Assembly (NCBI GenBank): GCA_007126465.1
Contig: SLBE01000048.1
Span: 1-20,619, forward strand
Direction of reading: 5' to 3'
Source: Syntrophomonadaceae bacterium
Lineage (GTDB): Bacteria; Bacillota; Dethiobacteria; DTU022
DNA length: 20,619 bases
Shown here: piece after piece, positions 15,127-20,619 of the stretch
Layout: each line of letters opens with the position of its first letter
Position numbering within the stretch: position 1 is the stretch's first letter
The notes under the pieces: model-generated
The model's database searches: none
The model's input: only the letters and a program-made list of their open reading frames with translations
What the model was told of the DNA's origin: nothing
Translations under genes and position numbers: made by a program

Positions 15127-16623
15127 CTATGAAAGTAAAGGAAGATATACCCGAAAGGTGCTGCCTTTATTTAATTCACTATCAACTTCAATTGTTCCCC
15201 CATGCAGTTCCACCAGCTGTTTAGTAATAGCCAACCCCAGGCCTGAACCCTTACCGCTGCGACGGCGCGACTTATCAACCTTGTAAAAACGTTCAAATAT
15301 AAGCGGAAGCTCATCACCGGATATCCCACAGCCGGTATCATGCACTTCAAAAACTACCTGTCCTTGGTTCTGATATACTTTAAGGCTTACTGCCCCACCC
15401 GGTGGAGTATACGCGAGGGCATTTTCGAGCAGGTTAACTAAAACCTCATGCAGTCGGTGACGATCTCCTCTTATTAAGGGAAGTCCAGGCTCAATATTAT
15501 ATAACAATTTTATGCCCTTTTGATCTCCCTGTGGGGTAATACTATCAAAACTCCATCTGGCCAGATCATCTACATTCAGCTCTTTCTGTTCAAGGACAAC
15601 CTGTCCGCTTTCCAGGTGAGAGAGAGTTAGCAAATCATCCACCAGTTTGCTCAGATGAACTGAGTTATCTAAGATTATTTGCAAGTACCTTTCTTTTTCC
15701 TTCTCATCAATCAACCCATCCAGCATTAACTCGGAAAAACCCCGCACTGAAGCCAGCGGAGCCTTTAATTCGTGAGAAACATTAGCAACAAGATTTCGGC
15801 GTAAGTTTTCCAGGCGCTTTTGTTCCTCAAGGTTTTTCTCCACCTGTTCAACCGAGTAATTAAAGGTCTTAACTAAACCACCAATTTCATCATCCGACTC
15901 TTCATTAACCGTACAATGAAAATTCCCGGCAGCCATATCAAGAGCTGCACGACTCATCTTCTGCAAGGGGCGGGCGAATGTTTTCGAGAGGGAGAAAGCA
16001 ACAATGGCAGCGATACTGACACCAATGATACCGGAGTAAAGCATGAGCCGGCTGATTTGGGCCAATGTTTCTTCAATACCTCTTAAGGGTACACTTAAAG
16101 TTACCGCTCCCAAAACTGCTGCCTCCCCATCACTACCCGTTAACCCGGAACCATTATGATCCTCATGGAGTATCGGGGCGGCAACAAGGACTCTTTGCAT
16201 TGCCGGGCCATAAACTTTTTTAGTCAGCATATTACCATTAAAAACATGCTCAATTTCTCTTTCTGCAAAACCTACTCCTTCTTCAGCCTCAAGTTCACCA
16301 TTTTCGCCCATTTCAGGGTCAACTGTTAAAATAGTGAGCCGGCTATAATTTAAAATCCTGATTTTTGCATCAAGCGAATAAGCCAGGGCTTCAACTGTTT
16401 TTCGCACGGCCTCTAAATCATCTGCTGCCAGATCTTCAGCAACCAGGTAGGACGTGTCCCTGGCCTGACCGACAATTTCCAGTTCCCTGGCACTAAAAAA
16501 ATAATTTTCTATTAAATAGGTTAGGAAAAAACCAATTATGATCAGGCTTATGCCAACTACAACCAGGTGCGAAAGCATTAATTTGCCGAATATACTGCGC
16601 GGCTTTCGAAAAACTCTAATCAC
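15127..16623 (-). CDS. Membrane sensor histidine kinase (HAMP, PhoR/VicK-like)
   Basis: This 498-residue kinase has TM1 at about 15-38, an extracytoplasmic domain at 39-190, TM2 at about 191-213, a HAMP linker at 214-267, a HisKA dimerisation domain and an ATPase domain at about 385-498. The phosphorylated histidine is His284 in NVSHELKAPL. The N-box is EVLVNLLENALAYTP, the G1 box HDTGCGISGDE, the F-box FERFYKVDKS and the G2 box GKGSGLGLAI. The extracytoplasmic region is acidic (EMGENGELEAEEG) and resembles a PhoR- or VicK-type sensor. No cytoplasmic PAS domain is evident. It overlaps the response regulator gene by 8 bases, so the two are coupled partners. The signal is unknown. Confidence 0.94.
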   Translation of the reverse strand: MIRVFRKPRSIFGKLMLSHLVVVGISLIIIGFFLTYLIENYFFSARELEIVGQARDTSYLVAEDLAADDLEAVRKTVEALAYSLDAKIRILNYSRLTILTVDPEMGENGELEAEEGVGFAEREIEHVFNGNMLTKKVYGPAMQRVLVAAPILHEDHNGSGLTGSDGEAAVLGAVTLSVPLRGIEETLAQISRLMLYSGIIGVSIAAIVAFSLSKTFARPLQKMSRAALDMAAGNFHCTVNEESDDEIGGLVKTFNYSVEQVEKNLEEQKRLENLRRNLVANVSHELKAPLASVRGFSELMLDGLIDEKEKERYLQIILDNSVHLSKLVDDLLTLSHLESGQVVLEQKELNVDDLARWSFDSITPQGDQKGIKLLYNIEPGLPLIRGDRHRLHEVLVNLLENALAYTPPGGAVSLKVYQNQGQVVFEVHDTGCGISGDELPLIFERFYKVDKSRRRSGKGSGLGLAITKQLVELHGGTIEVDSELNKGSTFRVYLPLLS

Positions 16624-17317
16624 CTGTGTTCACCTCAAACTTATAACCTACTCCCCAAACGGTTTGAATATAATCATTATGAGGATCCAGGCGGGCTATT
16701 TTTGCCCTCACTCTTTTAACATGTTCATCTACGGTACGCGTCATTACTGTTGAATCCTCAAATCCCCATATCTCCTTTAAAAGCTCTTCCCTGGTCAGCG
16801 GATTGCCGGTTTGCCGGGCTAATATATTTAACAGGGCCATTTCTTTCGGGGTTAGTTCAATTGTTTTGCCGCCGATCCGGACAGTAAGATTGTTAGGATC
16901 AACCTGTAAGTCACCATAGCTCAACTGCTGCCTGGTAATATTATAGTTGTCTGAACGCCGAATTAATGCTTTAACCCTGGCAACAACTTCACGGGGACTA
17001 AATGGTTTTGTCACATAATCATCAGCACCCAGTTCCAACCCGAGAACCCGGTCTACCTCTTCGCCTCTTGCAGTCAGCATTATAATCGGCAAGCCCCGAA
17101 CATCGCTGCTTCTGATCTGCCGGCAAATATCCCAACCATCTGTTTCCGGTAACATGATATCCAAAAGCAGAACAGCATAATCATTGCTTTTGATTTTTTT
17201 TAAGCCTTCATGCCCATCATAAGTTTCATCAACAGCAAACCCTTCTGCCTCAAGAGCTATACGGACCATTTCGCAAACATGTTTATCATCATCAATGACC
17301 AGCACTTTTTCTGACAT
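16616..17317 (-). CDS. OmpR/PhoB-family response regulator
   Basis: This 233-residue regulator has a receiver domain (1-120) with acidic pocket DDD (9-11), phosphorylation site Asp53 in LLLDIMLPETDGW, and switch residues in MLTARGEE and the lysine of DDYVTKPFSPREVVARV. The C-terminal winged-helix DNA-binding domain is at about 135-230 (ELTPKEMALLNILA, EEHVKRVR-like recognition helix, IQTVWGVGYKFE). It is paired with the overlapping histidine kinase. ATG 17317 (MSEKVLVIDDD) is chosen because a G-rich site lies just upstream and family members begin here; an upstream extension would add unrelated residues. Four TTTACA repeats about 370 bases upstream resemble the direct-repeat sites bound by this family. 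Confidence 0.95.
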   Translation of the reverse strand: MSEKVLVIDDDKHVCEMVRIALEAEGFAVDETYDGHEGLKKIKSNDYAVLLLDIMLPETDGWDICRQIRSSDVRGLPIIMLTARGEEVDRVLGLELGADDYVTKPFSPREVVARVKALIRRSDNYNITRQQLSYGDLQVDPNNLTVRIGGKTIELTPKEMALLNILARQTGNPLTREELLKEIWGFEDSTVMTRTVDEHVKRVRAKIARLDPHNDYIQTVWGVGYKFEVNTGD

Positions 17318-17335
17318 GCATAGCCACCCCCTGTA

Positions 17336-17363
17336 ATAATAGTTTCGCAAAATGTATGTTAAA
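17336..17363 (-). promoter_or_regulatory. Possible promoter of the two-component operon
   Basis: On the minus strand TTTAAC (17358-17363), a 16-base spacer and TATTAT (17336-17341) resemble a sigma-A promoter. The leader would be only about a dozen bases. Both hexamers are imperfect, so this is tentative. Confidence 0.3.
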
Positions 17364-17410
17364 TTCCTTTTTTAAAAACCCTCAGCAATCAATCCATACT
17401 ATTTCAGCAA

Positions 17411-17446
17411 AATATAATACCGGGCATGGATATCATCCATGCCCGG
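17411..17446 (-). terminator. Perfect 12-bp hairpin, probable terminator of the small lipoprotein gene
   Basis: CCGGGCATGGAT and ATCCATGCCCGG form a perfect 12-bp stem with a 3-base loop. On the minus strand it is followed by TATTATATTTT, a mixed AT tract. It lies about 45 bases past the stop of the 39-residue lipoprotein gene. Confidence 0.68.
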
Positions 17447-17491
17447 CTTGACTGTTTAAACTATTACCAATATAGCTAGCGGTTTCTTATT

Positions 17492-17611
17492 TTAGTATTC
17501 TGTATCTTCGAATTCTTCTTCAATTAAATCATTTTCTGCTTCGCAACCAACCATCGCCATACCACCTAACATCATCAAGACAATACACAGCACAGCAAAC
17601 AACTTTTTCAT
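17492..17611 (-). CDS. 39-residue small lipoprotein
   Basis: A short open frame encodes MKKLFAVLCIVLMMLGG, then MAMVGC, then an acidic tail (EAENDLIEEEFEDTEY). The first 22 residues are a lipoprotein signal peptide ending in the lipobox MVGC with Cys23 as the predicted lipidated residue. The mature peptide would be only 17 residues, 8 of them acidic. A strong AGGAGG lies 8 bases before the ATG, and a perfect hairpin follows the stop, so this is a real gene despite its size. Its function is unknown. It lies upstream of the two-component genes on the same strand and downstream of the TTTACA repeats, so it could be a target or an accessory of that system. Confidence 0.8.
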   Translation of the reverse strand: MKKLFAVLCIVLMMLGGMAMVGCEAENDLIEEEFEDTEY

Positions 17612-17689
17612 TTTTACTTCCTCCTTCTTTTTTTGATTCTAAATTTATATTCTACTTAAATTCGCACAACCCTGCCTAAACAAGCTTTA

Positions 17690-17726
17690 TTTACACACTA
17701 TTTACAATGTTTACAAATAGTTTACA
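17690..17726. promoter_or_regulatory. Four TTTACA direct repeats, Pho-box-like binding site
   Basis: TTTACA occurs at 17690, 17701, 17710 and 17721, spaced 11, 9 and 11 bases apart, about one helical turn each. OmpR/PhoB regulators such as Bacillus PhoP bind runs of TTHACA repeats with this spacing. The site lies between the small lipoprotein gene (minus) and the SurA-like lipoprotein gene (plus). The regulator encoded at 16616-17317 is the obvious candidate binder. Confidence 0.6.
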
Positions 17727-17766
17727 TTTTACCGTCCTATTCCACCCTATCATGCTTATAGCCCTC

Positions 17767-17795
17767 TTGTTAAGCAAGCTTCTATCTGTTATCAT
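17767..17795 (+). promoter_or_regulatory. Promoter of the SurA-like lipoprotein gene
   Basis: TTGTTA (17767-17772), a 17-base spacer and TGT-TATCAT (-10 at 17790-17795, with an extended TG) make a good sigma-A promoter. The predicted start near 17802 gives a leader of about 45 bases. Confidence 0.6.
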
Positions 17796-17846
17796 GGTTC
17801 CCGGCTTTAATTAAGAATATGGATTTAAATAGGAGGTCTTATCAGC

Positions 17847-18761
17847 ATGACAGAACAAAGCAAAAAGCTATTATTGTCAGCCAGATATACGGCAATCGCA
17901 ATTATAGTAGTCATAGCGAGTCTATTCCTCATTGCCTGTGACAATGGTGAGGATATGGCTCAACCTGAAGAAACAGGCGAGAATGAAGAAGCCATTGACC
18001 AGGATGAGGTTACAGAGAATGGAGAAGTTATTGCCACAGTAAACGACGAGGAAATTTACAGGACTGAGCTGGAGCAAGCCATGGAACAGGAAATGATGCA
18101 GTACCAGATGCAGGGTGTGGACCTGGAAAGCGATGAGATGGCTGAAATGCTTGATGAACTGGAAGAACAGGTGCTGGAAAATTACTTTATCGTCCCAACC
18201 CTGGTCAGGCAGAAAGCTGAAGAAGAAGGGATAACAATAAGTGAAGAAGAAATAGAAGCACGCTTCCAGGAATATGCCGAGGCTTTCGGCGGTGAAGAAG
18301 AGCTGCTTGACCAGATGGCCCAGGTTAACATGAGCCGTGAAGATATCGATCAAGATATTGTGCGTGAGCTTACAGTGCAAAACTATCTTGATCAGTACAT
18401 GGAAGATTACCTGGAGGAGAACCCTGAAGAAAAAGTTGTTGAAGAAGAGATAGAGCTAACTACAGCTGAGCTGGAGGAGCACTATGAACAGCTGCGGGCA
18501 GAATACCTGGAAGTCCAGGAAATGCTGGAAGAGGACGATCCCGAAATGCCTTTAGAACAAATTGAAGTGTATTATCAACAACTAGTCGAACGCTATGGAG
18601 AAGCTCTTGAGGAAGATGATTTTGAAGCAATCAAACCTCAACTGGAAGAAGAAATCAGGCACCAAATGGCAGAGCAGATGAAAGAAGAAAAAGTGCAAAG
18701 GGTGCTTTCAGAGCTAGTTTCTCAGCTGCGTGAAGAAAGTGACATCGAAATTGACTTGTAA
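17847..18761 (+). CDS. SurA-N-like chaperone lipoprotein without a visible PPIase domain
   Basis: This 304-residue protein has a long lipoprotein signal peptide ending in the lipobox LIAC with Cys31, so it is probably anchored to the outer face of the cytoplasmic membrane. After an acidic spacer, residues about 59-230 start with VIATVNDEEIYRTELEQAM, the pattern of SurA/PrsA/trigger-factor-type N-terminal domains, followed by EEEGITISEEEIEARFQEY. No parvulin signature is visible; the C-terminal part is long, acidic helices. It may hold or assist folding of exported proteins. The whole protein is extremely rich in glutamate. ATG 17847 has AGGAGG 10 bases upstream. It is monocistronic, with a promoter upstream and a strong terminator downstream. 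Confidence 0.82.
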   Translation: MTEQSKKLLLSARYTAIAIIVVIASLFLIACDNGEDMAQPEETGENEEAIDQDEVTENGEVIATVNDEEIYRTELEQAMEQEMMQYQMQGVDLESDEMAEMLDELEEQVLENYFIVPTLVRQKAEEEGITISEEEIEARFQEYAEAFGGEEELLDQMAQVNMSREDIDQDIVRELTVQNYLDQYMEDYLEENPEEKVVEEEIELTTAELEEHYEQLRAEYLEVQEMLEEDDPEMPLEQIEVYYQQLVERYGEALEEDDFEAIKPQLEEEIRHQMAEQMKEEKVQRVLSELVSQLREESDIEIDL

Positions 18762-18805
18762 TTGATTGGTCAAAAACTGTAATTATAGAGAGAAGAAAAT
18801 ACTTA

Positions 18806-18836
18806 GCGGAAGCAGGTTGACTGCTTCCGCTTTTTT
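18806..18836 (+). terminator. Perfect intrinsic terminator after the SurA-like gene
   Basis: GCGGAAGCAG and CTGCTTCCGC form a 10-bp stem with a 5-base loop, followed by six T. On the opposite strand the same stem is followed by TAAGTATTTTCTTC, so it may also end transcripts of the convergent selenoprotein gene. Confidence 0.92.
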
Positions 18837-18905
18837 GATCTCATAGAATTAATAATCTCCTGCATTATATCGCTAATCGCAAGACCAGGATAGAATGAAT
18901 TTATT

Positions 18906-19526
18906 CTAGAGAATCCTCTCAATAAATTCAGCCATTTCTTCATAACTGAAAACACCTGCTTCATTCACAACTACTTCTCCATCTGCATTAATAAAGAAAA
19001 ACATCGGTATATAAGGCACTTCATATCCTTCTGCATGCATCAGTTCAAAGGTTTCTTCAAAACCAAAATCGGCAACGATAAATTCAGCACTTTCTCCAAA
19101 ATCTACTTTTAGAGCCATGAACACGGGCTCCATCATAATGCAGGCGCTTCAGGTGTCAGAATAAAACTTAAGGACAATCGGATCTCCATTTTCCCGTGAC
19201 TGGTAAAAAGCCTGGAAAGGGTTTACATTTGAGCTGAACTCTTCTAATTCAGCTATATCGCTATCAGCAGCTTCAGTTTTATCAGAATCATTCGGCTCCT
19301 CAGTCCCGTTAACTTCATTTTTTACTTCATCTTCAACATCACTCTCGACAACGTCTTTACTAGATAACTGGTTGTTATCTTCATTCACATCGTTAACAGC
19401 TGTATTCTGAATTTCCTCAGCTTCACTTTCTTCGTTGATAGAAACATCCTCACCAGCACATGCTGTTAAAACAAATCCAGCAGTGATTATTATTACCAGA
19501 GCAATCAAAACTCTTTTGTTTTTCAT
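18906..19526 (-). CDS. Thioredoxin-like lipoprotein, probable selenoprotein (in-frame TGA at 19149-19151 read as Sec)
   Basis: Read through one TGA, this frame encodes 206 residues. Residues 1-23 are a lipoprotein signal peptide with lipobox LTAC (Cys23). Residues 24-105 are an acidic, low-complexity spacer. Residues about 106-206 form a thioredoxin-like domain: strand IVLKFYSDT, then TGA(126)-S-A-C129, helix MMEPVFMALK, and the cis-proline region PYIPMFFFINADGE. The TGA falls exactly where the first cysteine of CxxC should be, giving UxxC, and the frame stays intact on both sides. The stem-loop 3' of the TGA fits a bacterial SECIS. ATG 19526 lies 8 bases after GAGGAG. It probably acts as a membrane-anchored thiol-disulfide reductase outside the cytoplasm. 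A nonsense mutation or two separate genes are the alternatives; the second piece has no ribosome site of its own. Confidence 0.82.
19110..19132 (-). promoter_or_regulatory. Putative bacterial SECIS stem-loop
   Basis: On the minus strand UGGAGCC pairs with GGCUCUA (7 bp, one G-U) around the 9-base loop CGUGUUCAU. The loop starts 24 bases after the TGA codon and has G as its second base. Known bacterial SECIS elements have a short stem, a loop about 16-37 bases after UGA and a G among the first two loop bases, so the geometry fits. Confidence 0.62.
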
Positions 19527-19555
19527 CAGCTCTACTCCTCTCAACCATTTCTTAT

Positions 19556-19585
19556 ATGTTATGCTATGATAATATAGCAAGTCAA
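19556..19585 (-). promoter_or_regulatory. Promoter of the selenoprotein gene with an inverted repeat filling the spacer
   Basis: The minus strand has TTGACT (19580-19585) and TAACAT (19556-19561) separated by 18 bases. That spacer is exactly TGCTAT-N6-ATAGCA, a perfect inverted repeat (19562-19579). A dimeric regulator bound there would block or reshape the promoter, as ArsR- or MerR-type regulators do. Confidence 0.55.
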
Positions 19586-19646
19586 GAGAAATAGTCGTAT
19601 TTGCATTAAAGTATTATTTTATGATAGCCGCTAATTTATTCTGGGG

Positions 19647-19666
19647 CATATATCCGGCCATATATG
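19647..19666. promoter_or_regulatory. 20-bp inverted repeat upstream of the permease genes
   Basis: CATATAT-CCGGCC-ATATATG has perfect 7-base arms and a 6-base centre. It lies about 60 bases before the preferred permease start, between the two divergent genes. It could be an operator; as a hairpin it would be weak. Confidence 0.45.
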
Positions 19667-19725
19667 AAGGACTTATCTTTTTGATGTTGAAGTTTTAGTT
19701 ACACTTTTTGAAGGGACTGGTAAGT

Positions 19726-20256
19726 TTGAAAAATACCGCAATTACCCTGATTATTGCTGTTGTTATATTACTGATAGTTTTGTTTTATATTGGAGGCTCC
19801 CCGCTGGTTTTAGAAAGTCTGAACAGGGCCTGGCAAACAGCAATGCGAGCTTTCCTGCTGATTATTATCGCTTTTGTTGTGATCGGACAACTTCAGATCT
19901 TGATCTCTTCAGACATGATAAAAAAATGGCTCGATAAATATTCAGGGAATAAAAGTGTTATTGCAAGTTCCCTGGCCGGGGGTCTTTTCCCCGGCGGACC
20001 TTACATTTTCTACCCCTTCCTGGCAGGATTCAAAGGTAAGGGAATCCCTTTTTATCTTATTTTCTCATTTGTTGCAGGCAAACAGTCTTACGATGTGACC
20101 CGCCTTCCACTGGAAGCAAGCCTTACTACCCCCGGCCTGGCAATTCTCAGGAATATTATTACTTTCCCGTTTCCCATCTTAATGGGCTTTATTGCCAGGC
20201 GATATTTCCCGGAAGGCTTTAATAATTTTAGCCAGGAAGAGGTGGGTAAGCATTGA
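19726..20256 (+). CDS. Half-size membrane permease, first of a pair
   Basis: This 176-residue membrane protein has about four or five helices (AITLIIAVVILLIVLFYIG, AFLLIIIAFVVIGQLQILI, IPFYLIFSFVAG, NIITFPFPILMGFIA). The loop GGLFPGGPYIFYPFLAGFKGKG matches in layout a segment of the following gene (GGMLMAFGPYASYPIIA), as expected of the two halves of a DUF318/ArsP-like permease that normally is one chain. It has no cysteines. TTG 19726 is chosen because AAGGGA lies 9 bases upstream; TTG 19708 has no site. It is divergent from the thioredoxin-like selenoprotein. The substrate is unknown; arsenic or other metalloid transport is only a guess from the fold family. Confidence 0.72.
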   Translation: MKNTAITLIIAVVILLIVLFYIGGSPLVLESLNRAWQTAMRAFLLIIIAFVVIGQLQILISSDMIKKWLDKYSGNKSVIASSLAGGLFPGGPYIFYPFLAGFKGKGIPFYLIFSFVAGKQSYDVTRLPLEASLTTPGLAILRNIITFPFPILMGFIARRYFPEGFNNFSQEEVGKH

Positions 20257-20619
20257 TTATTTCCATAATTATTTTCTCAATTCTGGCTGTAGCGTTATTT
20301 ATAATTAACTATAAAAGCGGAAAACACTTGGATGGTTTGAAAGCCGGGCTCAGGCAGCTTATAACCGCTCTTCCTGTTATTCTGCTGGCCATGCTGCTGG
20401 CCGGAATCCTGGAAATCCTGATTCCTGAAGAATTTATAAAGCGCTGGCTGGCCCAGGAAGCAGGTTTTACAGGAATTTTTATCGGCACCCTTGGTGGTAT
20501 GTTGATGGCCTTCGGCCCCTATGCCTCTTACCCTATCATCGCCATAATTTTTCACGCTGGTGCAGGTTTAGGTACTACCATCGCCCTGATGGCAGGGTGG
20601 TCATTTTTAAACCTGACCA
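20253..20619 (+). CDS. Half-size membrane permease, second of a pair, 3' end beyond window
   Basis: An open frame runs from TTG 20253 to the window edge (122 residues visible). The TTG overlaps the upstream stop as TTGA and has GAGGTGG 7 bases before it. It has hydrophobic helices (IISIIIFSILAVALFII, LITALPVILLAMLLAGILEIL) and the motif GGMLMAFGPYASYPIIAIIF, which parallels the GGLFPGGPYIFYPFLAG segment of its neighbour. The RWLAQEAGFTGIFIGTLGG block parallels KWLDKYSGNKSVIASSLAGG. The two genes thus look like related halves that form one transporter, each probably inserted in the membrane in a fixed orientation. The C-terminus is not seen. Confidence 0.72.
   Translation, partial: MIISIIIFSILAVALFIINYKSGKHLDGLKAGLRQLITALPVILLAMLLAGILEILIPEEFIKRWLAQEAGFTGIFIGTLGGMLMAFGPYASYPIIAIIFHAGAGLGTTIALMAGWSFLNLT

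Noticed and set aside
17420..17446. Perfect palindrome considered as an operator or mobile-element end
   Set aside because: It follows a gene stop, folds into a compact hairpin and is followed by an AT tract on the minus strand, so a terminator is simpler.
17922..18380. 152-residue minus-strand frame opposite the SurA-like gene
   Set aside because: Phe/Leu-rich complement of a Glu-rich gene; no ribosome site.
18906..19136. A separate 76-residue gene starting at ATG 19136
   Set aside because: It has no ribosome site, lacks the first strand of a thioredoxin fold and is in the same frame as the preceding lipoprotein; the joined selenoprotein reading explains both pieces.
20295..20555. 86-residue minus-strand frame near the window end
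   Set aside because: Antisense to the second permease half, which has coupled start, ribosome site and membrane helices.

Overview
The window looks like a chromosomal stretch of an anaerobic, low-to-mid-GC Firmicute of the Clostridia type. The signs are strong AGGAGG ribosome sites, frequent GTG/TTG starts, glycine decarboxylase split into GcvPA and GcvPB, a tandem glycine riboswitch, transhydrogenase split into three subunits, many short lipoproteins and what appears to be a selenoprotein. The species cannot be named from the sequence. No rRNA, tRNA, CRISPR array, insertion sequence or phage gene was seen.

Positions 1-8245, all on the minus strand, form a glycine cleavage and lipoylation block. 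A tandem glycine riboswitch with an intrinsic terminator precedes gcvT-gcvH-gcvPA-gcvPB. After a hairpin and a small heptamer repeat, a second minus-strand operon carries two radical SAM proteins that resemble the two-part lipoyl synthase (LipS1/LipS2 type), a LipM-type octanoyltransferase and dihydrolipoamide dehydrogenase (cut by the window edge). Together these could build, charge and recycle the lipoyl arm of GcvH without a classical LipA.

Positions 8381-10565 (minus) hold a secreted protein of unknown function with its own promoter and terminator, then an NmrA-like NAD(P)-binding protein with a cupin. Positions 10674-13765 (plus) encode the proton-translocating transhydrogenase pntAA-pntAB-pntB. 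Positions 13845-17317 (minus) hold a DUF2177 and a DUF1295 membrane protein, then an OmpR-type response regulator and its histidine kinase. Next come a 39-residue lipoprotein gene (minus), an intergenic region with four TTTACA repeats resembling a Pho box, and a SurA-N-like acidic lipoprotein (plus).

The most notable item lies at 18906-19526 (minus). A lipoprotein with a thioredoxin-like domain is interrupted by one in-frame TGA exactly where the first cysteine of CxxC should be, and a hairpin with bacterial SECIS geometry follows. It is best read as a 206-residue selenoprotein with a UxxC active site. It is divergent from two overlapping genes that encode half-size membrane permeases, and its promoter spacer is filled exactly by an inverted repeat.
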